From Bradyrhizobium sp. LHD-71 (GTDB lineage: Bacteria; Pseudomonadota; Alphaproteobacteria; Rhizobiales; Xanthobacteraceae): DNA of 57,311 nucleotides. Location: assembly GCF_031157255.1 (NCBI RefSeq), contig NZ_JAVIFX010000040.1:1-57311 (forward strand). The letters are read 5' to 3'. This document shows positions 1 to 8,216 of the stretch, one piece after another; the stretch's first letter is position 1, and each line of letters begins with the position of its first letter. A model generated the notes under the pieces. It did not search any database. It worked only from the letters and a program-made list of their open reading frames with translations, and was not told the origin of the DNA. Both the position numbers and the translations under genes were made by a program.

Positions 1-43
1 TGCGAATTTCTGATCCATAAACGACACTAGAATCATAAACTTG

Positions 44-119
44 CTAGTGTCCTGATCGAATCCGAAGTTCGCTCTGAGCTCGCTGCAAAGTATAGCGAAC
101 TTCGGATTCGGGACACTAG
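44..119 (+). repeat. Palindromic element copy 1 (bulged hairpin family)
   Basis: Outer arms CTAGTGTCC (44-52) and GGACACTAG (111-119) pair perfectly, as do inner arms of 17 nt (57-73 and 94-110) that contain GAAGTTCG. The left side carries four extra bases, TGAT (53-56), between outer and inner arm. The 20-nt loop (74-93) contains GAGCTCGCTGC. A further GACACTAG lies at 23-30, inverted relative to 44-51. The right outer arm contains the TAG stop of the minus-strand acyltransferase gene. Three more copies with the same plan lie at 29689, 45066 and 45156. Bases 1-43 hold nothing else recognisable. Confidence 0.85.
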
Positions 120-1072
120 GCCGCGTGCCGTGTGGCATCGGCACCGAAATGCTCGATGTAGCGGGCGCTGATTGCCGACACAGGCATGATCATCAGCACG
201 TCGGTCGTGCCGAACTGATAATCGATCACCGCGCCGTCGCCGACGAACGCGCCGAGCCGCAGGTAGCCCTTGATTAGCGGCGGCAATTCGCGCAGCGCCG
301 TGCGCGGGTTGATCGCCTCTTTCGGCAGGCGGTTCATATCGATGTGACGATGCGGCAGCGCCGTCGTACGCCAGTCCTCGGGCGCGCTGGCGAAGTGGTG
401 CAGGAACGAAAGCGGCAGCCGTAAGCGATCCGGATCGGTGCCTTCGAGGCTCGCGCAGCCGATCATCACATCGAACCTGTTTTGCCGAACATAACTCCAA
501 ACGCCATGCCACAGGAGCTCGACGGTCCGCTTGTTGCGATATTTCGGCAGGACGCAGGAGCGGCCGAGCTCGAGAAAGCGCAACGCGGAGTGCCGCTCCA
601 TCAGGCTGGCGATATCGAATTCGTTCTCGGTGTAAAAGCCGCCATGGCGCGCTGCGACCTCCTGAGACAGCAGCCGGTAGGTGCCGACGACGGGAGGCTT
701 GCGCCGCAGCCGCGCCTTCATCGGGTGTGCAGCAGCATGGTCGATCACCAACACATGGTCGCAGATCCGGTCGAACGCATCCTTGTCGCGTCGCGCCAGC
801 AGTGTCGCTGCGTCGGCAATGGCTGAACCATCGCGATAGAATATCTTGTAGCGCAATTTTTGCGCGCGCCGGATGTCTTTGCGCGTTGCGGCCAGCCGGA
901 CCTCCAGCGGGCCGATGCGGCCAAGCACGGATGCAGGCCGCGGCTGCGGCAGAAGGATGCTGCTTGCGGCCTGCCACGTCGGCTTGAGCCAGGCTGCTGG
1001 TTCGATCACGGCGAATGGCTTCAGCCGTTCCATCAAGCGGAGCGGTGCGCCGACCGGATCGAGATTTTGCAT
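116..1072 (-). CDS. olsB: GNAT-family N-acyltransferase, OlsB-like (ornithine lipid synthesis)
   Basis: Predicted cytoplasmic or membrane-associated acyltransferase moving a 3-hydroxyacyl group from acyl-ACP to the alpha-amino group of ornithine, the first step to phosphorus-free ornithine lipids. The protein (318 aa) has the hemolysin-like acyltransferase domain: an AQKLRYKIFY segment, then GTYRLL, then FLELGRSCVLPKYRN, then an IGCASLEGTDP segment. These match the Acetyltransf_5/OlsB family. The frame is open to 1147, but the ATG at 1072 is preceded by AGGGGA, while the upstream ATG has no visible ribosome site, so 1072 is chosen. OlsA is not next door, as is usual in some rhizobia. The stop codon sits inside palindromic element 1. 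Substrate is inferred from family; related GNATs of unknown role exist. Confidence 0.75.
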   Translation of the reverse strand: MQNLDPVGAPLRLMERLKPFAVIEPAAWLKPTWQAASSILLPQPRPASVLGRIGPLEVRLAATRKDIRRAQKLRYKIFYRDGSAIADAATLLARRDKDAFDRICDHVLVIDHAAAHPMKARLRRKPPVVGTYRLLSQEVAARHGGFYTENEFDIASLMERHSALRFLELGRSCVLPKYRNKRTVELLWHGVWSYVRQNRFDVMIGCASLEGTDPDRLRLPLSFLHHFASAPEDWRTTALPHRHIDMNRLPKEAINPRTALRELPPLIKGYLRLGAFVGDGAVIDYQFGTTDVLMIMPVSAISARYIEHFGADATRHAA

Positions 1073-1203
1073 GGAATCCCCTGTAGCGGTCACCGCCGCC
1101 GTGCCTACGGCACTGGCAAATCGGTTCCGCAACGAGCGAATAAGCATGGACTATCTACGAAATTGTGACAGGACGTGCAGGGATCGATGACAGCCTTAAA
1201 CCA

Positions 1204-3435
1204 TCAGGCCGCGACGTGGGTCGCCGGCGCGATGCCGGCGAGGGCGTCCGCAAGCTGGTCGCGGTCGAGCGGCTTGATGAGGTAACCGTCCATGCCTGCC
1301 TCGAAACAGGCATCGCGGTCGTCGAAGACGGTGTTTGCGGTCAAAGCCAGCACGGGTGTACGCCGGCCGTGGCGCTCCGCTTCGCGCAACCGGATGCGTC
1401 TGGTCGCCTCCAGACCGTCCAGCTCCGGCATCTGCAGGTCCATCAGGATCGCATCGTAAGGGGTGCCCGCAGTTTCCGCGGCGATCCATGATTCCACCGC
1501 CATTGCGCCGTCGGTCGCGACGACGGCGCGGTGACCAAGGCGGGCGAGCAGAGATCGTGTCAGCAGTGCGTTGATCTCGTTGTCTTCAGCGATCAGCACG
1601 GACAGCGACCTGTCGGGTTTGCGTTCTGCCGGTCCGGTCGGAACAGTGGCCACGGCGTCAGACACGATCGAGAGAGAGGAATGCTCCGCGCCCAAACGGG
1701 CCGCGAGTGATGCCGGGCGCAAGGGCTTGACCAGGTAATCGCCATAGCCGAGCGGCTTCAAAGCTTCCAGCTCATGGCGATCCGCAGGCGCGATCATGAT
1801 GATGATGCGGCTCGCATGCTGTTGCGCCGTGCTGCCGATCTGCCGCACATCCCCCACCGCCAGCGCATGGTCGACGAGCACGGCATCCCACATCCGCTCG
1901 GGAAGCAGTGCGAGCGCGGCGTCCACATCCGTCAGCACGCAGGTTTGCGCCCCCCATTCGCCGAGGCGGCGGGCGATCAGCGATGCCTCGATCGCCTGCG
2001 ACGACACCAGCATGATCGACCGTCCGCGCAGGTCGGGCACAGCGAGGGCTGCAGATGCGCTCGCGACCGTGGCGAGCGGCAACGATACGGTAAAGGTTGC
2101 GCCAGCGTTCGGCGCGCTCTCGAGTGCGATCCGGCCGCCCATGCGGCGGACGATGCGCTCGCTGATGCTCAAGCCGAGCCCGGTGCCGCCGAAGGTCCGT
2201 CCTGTCCGGTCGTCCGCCTGCTCAAACTCGCCAAAGATGCGCTCCTGTGCATCGTGTGCGATGCCGATACCGGTGTCGCGGATCAGGAACTCAATCTCGT
2301 CGGGCCACGTGCCCGGCTGCACGATCAGCGCTGCGCCGCCCTCGGAGGTGAACTTGATGGCGTTGCCCACGAGGTTGAGCAGCACCTGTCGAACTCGCGC
2401 CACATCACCATTGACGATTGTCGGCAACTGGTCGTCGACATAGGCGGCGAGCTCGAGCTGCTTGGCCTGTGCCCGTGGCGCGAGAAGTTCGACGATTTCT
2501 TCGATCAGCGGCCGTAGCGGGAAGGGCCGGCTCTCGAGATCGAGACGACCTGCTTCGATCTTTGAGAAATCGAGGATCTCTTCGATCAGGGCGAGCAGCG
2601 CATCACCGGACGTCTTGATGGCCCGCGCATAGGTGGCTTGCTCCGGCGGAAGAGGCGAATCGAGGAGAAGGCCGCTCATGCCGATGATGCCATTCAATGG
2701 CGTGCGGATTTCGTGTGAGGCCATCGCAAGGAAGCGCGACTTGGCGTGATTTGCGGCGTTGGCCTGGTCGCGCGCGTGCGCCAGCGCGCGCTCGGTCTCG
2801 GCGCGGTCGGTCACGTCGCGACCGACGCATTGCAGCTCCGCCGGTGAATTGGCGTCGAGACGAACGAGCGTCTCGCGCCAGGCGATCCAGCGGCAGCCGA
2901 GCTGGCTGTCGACCTTCTGGTCGTACACGCGCGTGCCGTTTGCTTCTTTTGCGGCAGGGGCTTGCTCTATGGCAGCAATCTGGAATTCGCTGCCGATCAG
3001 CAGCCCGCGCGGAACGCCGACGAGCTGACAGAAGGCGTCGTTCACAAACGTGATCCGGCCCTGATCGTCTCTTCGAACGACGAAATCGCCTTGCACTTCG
3101 AACAGGTGCCTCGCGCGCTCCTCAGCCTCCTGTAACTCCCAGTTCCGATCGGCCAGCGCCTCGCTGTGCGCCTTGATGTTGCGCGCCTGCCGGCGCACCC
3201 AGCGTAAACGCATGTTCTGGATCGCGAGCGCAGCGCAGGCGACGGCGAACAGGAAGCTCATGCCAACCGCGAAGGCCTGCGGGTCGTAATCCTGCGCGCG
3301 GGCGCCGGCGATGAATCCGAATGCGGCGCCGAAAGCGATGGAAAAATAGAAGGCGGCGCGGATGGCCGAATTCAGGCGCGGATATCTGCGGGCGAAGCGG
3401 CGCAGCAGCAACCTCACGCGAAGGCCCGGCGTCAT
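1204..3435 (-). CDS. Hybrid sensor histidine kinase with PAS and two receiver domains
   Basis: Membrane-bound sensor kinase of 743 aa. Two hydrophobic segments lie near residues 27-45 and 56-75, followed by a coiled linker and a PAS domain (about 105-210). The dimerisation/phosphoacceptor helix has SHEIRTPLNG (His near 241), the ATPase domain has NLVGNAIKFT, DTGIGIA and GTGLGLSI, then two receivers. Receiver 2 (about 611-733) has the acidic pair ED, the acceptor Asp in LMDLQMPELDG and the KPL lysine. Receiver 1 (about 474-580) keeps KPL but lacks the acidic pair (SSQ in its place), so it is probably not phosphorylated normally. The frame is open to 3531, but the ATG at 3435 with AGGATG upstream fits better. 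No separate response regulator or output gene is adjacent. Signal unknown. Confidence 0.88.
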   Translation of the reverse strand: MTPGLRVRLLLRRFARRYPRLNSAIRAAFYFSIAFGAAFGFIAGARAQDYDPQAFAVGMSFLFAVACAALAIQNMRLRWVRRQARNIKAHSEALADRNWELQEAEERARHLFEVQGDFVVRRDDQGRITFVNDAFCQLVGVPRGLLIGSEFQIAAIEQAPAAKEANGTRVYDQKVDSQLGCRWIAWRETLVRLDANSPAELQCVGRDVTDRAETERALAHARDQANAANHAKSRFLAMASHEIRTPLNGIIGMSGLLLDSPLPPEQATYARAIKTSGDALLALIEEILDFSKIEAGRLDLESRPFPLRPLIEEIVELLAPRAQAKQLELAAYVDDQLPTIVNGDVARVRQVLLNLVGNAIKFTSEGGAALIVQPGTWPDEIEFLIRDTGIGIAHDAQERIFGEFEQADDRTGRTFGGTGLGLSISERIVRRMGGRIALESAPNAGATFTVSLPLATVASASAALAVPDLRGRSIMLVSSQAIEASLIARRLGEWGAQTCVLTDVDAALALLPERMWDAVLVDHALAVGDVRQIGSTAQQHASRIIIMIAPADRHELEALKPLGYGDYLVKPLRPASLAARLGAEHSSLSIVSDAVATVPTGPAERKPDRSLSVLIAEDNEINALLTRSLLARLGHRAVVATDGAMAVESWIAAETAGTPYDAILMDLQMPELDGLEATRRIRLREAERHGRRTPVLALTANTVFDDRDACFEAGMDGYLIKPLDRDQLADALAGIAPATHVAA

Positions 3436-3569
3436 GCGCTTGCATCCTGGGGAGAGAAAAACCTGGCCAACATCATGCAGGCCTATTGCGAAGTGTTTGA
3501 GGAGGAACTGGCGGAAACCGATCCGTTGCAAACAAGGTTGAGGAAATCTTAACGCGCAGCTGTGTTCGG

Positions 3570-4016
3570 TCAGAACGTCGCTGCCGCGAACCGCGCATGC
3601 CCGCCGTGCGCGCTGACGACCAAGGCCGCCGCCTGCCGCAGCGTAATCTTCGTCGAATCGACGTAGATTCGATAATCGGCCGCACCGTCGCGCGACAGGT
3701 GAATGATCGGCTCGCCGGGAAGCGGATGCGAGCCGATCGTGACATGCCGGGCGAGGTCGCTGATGCCGCAGCCCTCGGCCTCCGCCGTATCGACATCGTC
3801 GGCGATCGCCAAATCCGCCAGGTCCGCCCCATCGATGACCTGCACCTTCACGGTGGCAAGTGACGGGTCGGTGGTGAAGGTGACGGGGCGAATGGATGCT
3901 GCGCTGATTCCCGCGGCCGTGCAGGATTGGGTCGCGACCGCAGTCCAGTCATGGACGATGCCACCGCCAGCGAGAATGAGCGGGACAACGGACGACAAAA
4001 TCCCGAAACGCAACAT
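3570..4016 (-). CDS. Small exported protein of unknown function
   Basis: A 148-residue protein whose N-terminus (MLRFGILSSVVPLILAGGG) looks like a signal peptide or membrane anchor, so it probably acts in the periplasm. I recognise no family. The C-terminal half has the character of a short secreted domain, with motifs SHPLPGEPIIHLSRD and YRIYVDSTKITL. The frame continues upstream to 4073, but the ATG at 4016 puts the hydrophobic segment at the N-terminus and is preferred. It lies upstream of the hybrid kinase on the same strand, 134 bp away. A link between them is possible but unproven. Confidence 0.6.
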   Translation of the reverse strand: MLRFGILSSVVPLILAGGGIVHDWTAVATQSCTAAGISAASIRPVTFTTDPSLATVKVQVIDGADLADLAIADDVDTAEAEGCGISDLARHVTIGSHPLPGEPIIHLSRDGAADYRIYVDSTKITLRQAAALVVSAHGGHARFAAATF

Positions 4017-4189
4017 GGTACGCACCACATGACTCGGATCGGGCCCACAGCGACCCGCACTTATGGTTCGCAAAGCGTAAAGGAAAGTCGTTACCGGATG
4101 CTTTATGGAGCGAATGGCTTTTAAGAGGGTTGTCGCCTTACGCCGGCCGCGAGCCTCGGCGGCCGTTCCGTTCTACTGCCCGCTGCGCG

Positions 4190-4687
4190 TCAGAGGACGA
4201 GTCTTTCAAGGCGTACGATGAGAAAGCCGCCGATCTGAATGGCCCCTTCGTCGACTACGGCAAAACCGCACTCGGTATAGAGGCGCAGGAGCGGAGGCCG
4301 CGGCGCACAATCGAGCCGCACTGCCTGCAAACGTGCTGCTTTGGCGGCCGCACTCGCCCAGTCTAACATCGCTCGGGACCAATTTTGGCCCGCTGATGAT
4401 CGCAGTACAGCAAGCTTGTGCACGTAGAGCGCAATGCCAGCCGGCGTTTCCGGCCAAATTTCTGGATCGACATCTGCCGTCATCATGCAGGCGACGACGT
4501 GGTCCTCCGAGAGTCCAACAACGAGTCTGCCGGAATCTAGAATCGCCTGCACGGCGCCATCGGCGAACTGTTCCGGGCGCCAGAGCGGTTGGCCAATCGA
4601 CTCTAGCCAGGCGCATGACTCGCGCCAGATGCTGCAAGCAGCTTCGGAGTCGTGATCCGTTCCCCAGCGTATCTGTGTCCGATCCAT
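4190..4687 (-). CDS. GNAT-family N-acetyltransferase
   Basis: A 165-residue protein with the GNAT fold: N-terminal helices with Trp-rich WRESCAWLESIG, a central strand VVACMMTADVDPEIWP, the segment ALYVHKLAVLRSSAG near the acetyl-CoA pyrophosphate site, and the C-terminal LRLYTECGF typical of the last helix and strand. The canonical Q/RxxGxG loop is only loosely kept (SSAGQNWSRAML). It starts 4 nt after the stop codon of the CofE-like gene upstream, so the two are almost certainly co-transcribed and may act on the same small molecule. Substrate unknown. Confidence 0.8.
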   Translation of the reverse strand: MDRTQIRWGTDHDSEAACSIWRESCAWLESIGQPLWRPEQFADGAVQAILDSGRLVVGLSEDHVVACMMTADVDPEIWPETPAGIALYVHKLAVLRSSAGQNWSRAMLDWASAAAKAARLQAVRLDCAPRPPLLRLYTECGFAVVDEGAIQIGGFLIVRLERLVL

Positions 4688-4691
4688 TCCA

Positions 4692-5450
4692 CTATTCCCC
4701 TCGCATCGAGGCGAGGGCTGGTGCCCCGAAGGCTTTCAATAGCGGAGCGAAGATATCCTCCTCGGGCGGAATGATGAGGTCTTCGCGGTGGTCGGCGTCG
4801 GAGAATACAAGGCCGGGCCAGTTCCGCAGCACCACGACGGGGAGGCACTCCGCGCCCTCACCCATTAGTCCCACGGCGGCCGCAGCCATTGCGTCTGCTA
4901 GATTGGAAACAGTCACCTCAAGCGGGCGACCGAATATGTCGGGTGAGCCGCGATAGTCGCGGAGCGGCTCAAAGCCATAGCTGCCGATCGAGATTCCAAC
5001 TGTCCCACGGCGGAGCGGGATGCAGTGACTGTCGGTCAGAATCACTCCCAAGCGAGCGACTCCACTACTGGCCGTCAGGCGTTCGCCGATTTCGCGTGCG
5101 GCTGCCCAAGGGGCCTTGGGCCAAAGCACGTAGTGTTCCTTTGCATTGCTGGCGTCGATCCCTGCGCTCGCGACCAATGTGCCGCCCTTGATGGCGAGCG
5201 TAATGCCGTATTTTGACGAGGCCCTGGAAATCCAGGCATCCGCCTCGGCTTCAACCAATTGCTCCTTGTCGAGAACCGCCTCCACAGGGATACAACGGCC
5301 CTGTGCGATGGCGACGATCTTTGAGGTGATCGCCACGACATCTCCCTCCTGGAGAACCGGCAATGCCGGAGTGAGTGCCTCCCAGAGGTCGTCCCTTGGC
5401 GGGAGCAACGGCCGTGTACGAATCGGAATAAGTGTCGTTCCGGCTGGCAT
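4692..5450 (-). CDS. CofE-family gamma-glutamyl ligase (F420-0:L-glutamate ligase-like)
   Basis: A 252-residue protein matching the single-domain CofE family, which adds glutamate to coenzyme F420-0 with GTP. Visible signatures are GDVVAITSKIVA (37-48), the metal/nucleotide segment VILTDSHCIPLRRG (136-149), then DYRGSPDIFGRPL (165-177), LADAMAAAA (184-192) and MGEGAECLPVVVLR (196-209). The start ATG has a near-ideal ribosome site, AAGGAGG, 8 nt upstream. It forms a two-gene unit with the GNAT gene downstream. None of the other F420 genes (cofC, cofD, fbiC) is in this window, so the true substrate may not be F420. Codon and base use in this unit appears somewhat less GC-biased than its neighbours by eye, which could mean transfer. 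Confidence 0.85.
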   Translation of the reverse strand: MPAGTTLIPIRTRPLLPPRDDLWEALTPALPVLQEGDVVAITSKIVAIAQGRCIPVEAVLDKEQLVEAEADAWISRASSKYGITLAIKGGTLVASAGIDASNAKEHYVLWPKAPWAAAREIGERLTASSGVARLGVILTDSHCIPLRRGTVGISIGSYGFEPLRDYRGSPDIFGRPLEVTVSNLADAMAAAAVGLMGEGAECLPVVVLRNWPGLVFSDADHREDLIIPPEEDIFAPLLKAFGAPALASMRGE

Positions 5451-5655
5451 GATGGCATCCTCCTTGTTTGAGAATGCCCAGGCGAGCGGCGGTCCAAGGC
5501 CGCGCTTCCCGGTGGTGGTCCACCTTTATCGCCAGTTACGCAGCTACTGAACTTCGACACATTGTCAGGTTGTTGGCAACAGAAATAGGTCGAGGACGAG
5601 AAAGGCCCTGGCCTTCAGTGCAGCACGCAAAATCCCTCAGCGCGCGTCACAATTT

Positions 5656-7194
5656 TCACGCGGCCTGCAAGCCGCCGTCGGCCAGTGCGCGATACGAGAG
5701 CGCTTCGGCAAGATGCAGTCGTCCGACCCGATCCGCTTTGTCGAGGTCGGCGAGCGTTCGCGCCACACGCAGCACGCGATGATAGCCGCGGGCCGACAGC
5801 CGCATCGTTTCGGCGGCGTCGCGGAGAAGCTTGAGGCCGGCAGTGTCCGGCTTCGCCACCTCCTCCAGCAACGCCGCGGGCGCCTCGGAATTGGTGCGGA
5901 TCTGCGGCATGCCGAGCTGGGCGTAGCGCCGCGTCTGAACGGCACGCGCCGCTGCCACGCGGGCTGCGACCTCGGCCGAGCCTTCAGTTGGTGGCGGCAG
6001 AATCAGATCGGCTGCGGTGACTGCGGCGACCTCGATGCGCAGGTCGATACGATCGATCAGCGGACCGGAGATGCGCGCCTGATAATCGGCGATGCAGCGA
6101 TCATTGCGCGCGCGCTTGCAGAGATATCCCGGATCGCTGGCATGACCGCAGCGGCACGGATTCATCGCCGCCACCAGCATGAAGCGCGCCGGGTAGGTGA
6201 CGCGGTGATTGGCGCGCGAGACCGAGACCTCACCGTTTTCCAGCGGCTGGCGCAGCGCGTCGATCACCCGCGGCTCGAACTCCGGCAGTTCGTCGAGAAA
6301 CAGCACGCCGTTATGAGCGAGCGAGATTTCGCCGGGCTTTGCGCGAATTCCCCCACCGGTGAGTGCAGCCATGCTTGCTGAATGATGCGGACTGCGGAAC
6401 GGGCGCCGGTTGGTCAGCGCGCCACCGTCAAGTTCGCCGGCGACTGAGGCGATCATCGAGATTTCGAGCAGTTCGGCAGGCGACAACGGCGGCAGGATCG
6501 ATGGTAGCCGCGCAGCCAGCATCGACTTGCCGGCGCCTGGCGCGCCAACCATCATCAGGTGGTGGCCGCCGGCGGCGGCGATCTCCAGCGCGCGTTTGGC
6601 GCTTTCCTGACCCTTGATGTCCCGCAGGTCGAGCGAGCTCGCTTCGATCTCGCGGATCTCGGGCTTCGGCCGCGACAGCACCTGCGTGCCCTTGAAATGA
6701 TTCGCGAGCTGGATCAGCGAGGCGGCGGCGATGACCGGAATGTCCGGGCTTGCCCAGGCGGCCTCGGAGCCGCAGGCGGCAGGACAGATCAGTCCCTCGT
6801 CGCGGCCGTTGGCGGCAATCGCGGCCGGCAACACCCCCGCCACCCGGGCGATCGACCCGTCGAGGCCAAGCTCGCCCAGGACGGTGAAGCCGTTGAGTGC
6901 ATCGGGCGGGATCGCGCCGATCGCAGCCATCAGGCCGAGCGCGATTGGCAAGTCGTAGTGGCTGCCTTCCTTCGGCAGGTCCGCCGGCGCAAGATTGACG
7001 GTGATGCGGCGCGCGGGAAGGGCGAGCCCGGAGGTGACTAGCGCCGAGCGCACCCGCTCGCGCGCTTCGGAGACGGCCTTATCGGGCAGCCCCACAATGT
7101 TGAAGCGTGGCAAACCAGGAGCGACCTGGACCTGGACGTCGACAGCGCGCGCCTCGATGCCTTCGAACGCAACCGTGGAGACGCGCTGTACCAT
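5656..7194 (-). CDS. comM: ComM/YifB-family AAA+ ATPase (Mg-chelatase-like)
   Basis: A 512-residue protein. The N-terminal ribosomal-S5-like/Lon-protease-like domain (about 1-165) contains GLPRFNIVGLPDKAVSE and the ITVNLAPADLPKEG segment. The AAA+ domain has Walker A GAPGAGKS, Walker B LFLDELPEF, the segment PFRSPHHSAS and a cysteine cluster MNPCRCGHAS, then the Mg_chelatase_C region with YHRVLRVARTLADL. ComM helicases drive branch migration during integration of transforming DNA in naturally competent bacteria. Length is normal for the family. An SOS-type box lies 51-65 bp upstream of the start, so DNA-damage induction is likely. Confidence 0.93.
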   Translation of the reverse strand: MVQRVSTVAFEGIEARAVDVQVQVAPGLPRFNIVGLPDKAVSEARERVRSALVTSGLALPARRITVNLAPADLPKEGSHYDLPIALGLMAAIGAIPPDALNGFTVLGELGLDGSIARVAGVLPAAIAANGRDEGLICPAACGSEAAWASPDIPVIAAASLIQLANHFKGTQVLSRPKPEIREIEASSLDLRDIKGQESAKRALEIAAAGGHHLMMVGAPGAGKSMLAARLPSILPPLSPAELLEISMIASVAGELDGGALTNRRPFRSPHHSASMAALTGGGIRAKPGEISLAHNGVLFLDELPEFEPRVIDALRQPLENGEVSVSRANHRVTYPARFMLVAAMNPCRCGHASDPGYLCKRARNDRCIADYQARISGPLIDRIDLRIEVAAVTAADLILPPPTEGSAEVAARVAAARAVQTRRYAQLGMPQIRTNSEAPAALLEEVAKPDTAGLKLLRDAAETMRLSARGYHRVLRVARTLADLDKADRVGRLHLAEALSYRALADGGLQAA

Positions 7195-7244
7195 CCCGCC
7201 CTCATTCCAGGCAGAATGCTAGCGCGGAAAAGTTCCCGAGACAA

Positions 7245-7259
7245 GAACATTAAGAGAAC
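7245..7259 (-). promoter_or_regulatory. LexA/SOS box of alphaproteobacterial type upstream of comM
   Basis: The plus strand reads GAAC-ATTAAGA-GAAC, which on the coding strand of comM is GTTC-N7-GTTC, exactly the direct repeat recognised by alphaproteobacterial LexA. It sits 51 bp upstream of the comM ATG, inside the short gap to the PAS gene, at a position where a repressor would cover the promoter. ComM is a known member of alphaproteobacterial SOS regulons, which supports the call. Both half-sites and the spacing are perfect. Confidence 0.75.
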
Positions 7260-7262
7260 AGA

Positions 7263-8141
7263 TCAGCCGGCCGGCGCCGGAATGAGCGGCGGCGCCGTCT
7301 CGAGAACCTCAGGCGCCGAGCGGGCGCCGGCGACCCGCCCGGCCAGCCGCAGCGCGAAGACCTGCGCAAAGCGAATGATTTGGGCGCTGCAGTCCTCGGC
7401 GTGGGCCGTGCCCACCGTTCCGGCAACGACCGGTGGATGCAGCCGGAAACACAGCTCCAACCCGCGGAGCTTCGGCAGGTTCTTCAATCTGAGATTGCCG
7501 ATGCTGTCGCGAAAATCCAAAAAATCACGGGCCGCATCGTTCATCATGACGACCCAGCCGTCCGTCACCTCGCCCATCTCGTCGGTGATCGGCGATGCAA
7601 TCAGCATTGCCTCGGGCGACACCTGGAAGAGGTGCTCGCACACTTCCGACTGTCGGTTGATCAACTCCGAATAGCAGACGAGAAGCACCGTGCCGGGCGC
7701 CAGCTTGATGGGCAGCACGAGCCCCTGCCAGACCTGCTGGCCGTTGCGCGAACTGCTGAACCGCACAAACGACGGCGCCAGCATTTTCGCAGCGTGGCGG
7801 TAGGCCGCGAGAAGATCGCGGGCAACTGCATTGTCCGACGTCGACAGCAGCCGGCCGGTGAGATCGATGCCGACCGCGGCCCGCACGGCGTCGCCCATAT
7901 ACATGTAGACGAAATCGTCGCCGGCCGAGAGCATGTAGGTCGAATGGCCGCGCAGCGGATGGCTCGATTCTTCGGTGAGGCGCTGCAACGAAAGGCTGTT
8001 GGTGGCGTTCAGCGCCTTCCATTTCGCCCACAGGAATTCCATTGCCCCACTCGAAAGCTCGCGGGGAATCGATCCGCCCTGGAAAACTTCGATCGCCATT
8101 GCTTTGGCCTGGCCGAATTCTTCTTCAGGCCAAATGGCCAT
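7263..8141 (-). CDS. PAS-domain protein of unknown function
   Basis: A 292-residue soluble protein. The N-terminal half (about 25-150) resembles the PAS_5 type: FLWAKWKALN, then DDFVYMYMGDAVRAAVGIDLTGRLLS, then VWQGLVLPIKLAPGTVLLVCYSELI. A second PAS-like segment follows (about 165-225, SPEAMLIASPI...WVVMMNDAARDFLDF). There is no kinase, cyclase or DNA-binding domain, so it is a stand-alone sensory module that would need a partner. It ends just before the SOS box of comM, on the same strand. No signal peptide. Confidence 0.6.
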   Translation of the reverse strand: MAIWPEEEFGQAKAMAIEVFQGGSIPRELSSGAMEFLWAKWKALNATNSLSLQRLTEESSHPLRGHSTYMLSAGDDFVYMYMGDAVRAAVGIDLTGRLLSTSDNAVARDLLAAYRHAAKMLAPSFVRFSSSRNGQQVWQGLVLPIKLAPGTVLLVCYSELINRQSEVCEHLFQVSPEAMLIASPITDEMGEVTDGWVVMMNDAARDFLDFRDSIGNLRLKNLPKLRGLELCFRLHPPVVAGTVGTAHAEDCSAQIIRFAQVFALRLAGRVAGARSAPEVLETAPPLIPAPAG

Positions 8142-8216
8142 GACACCGGTCCGATCTGCCGGTCAAAACACAGTATCGGCCTGTAGTAACCGCAGCGTTA
8201 ATCGGCAAAAGCCTTT

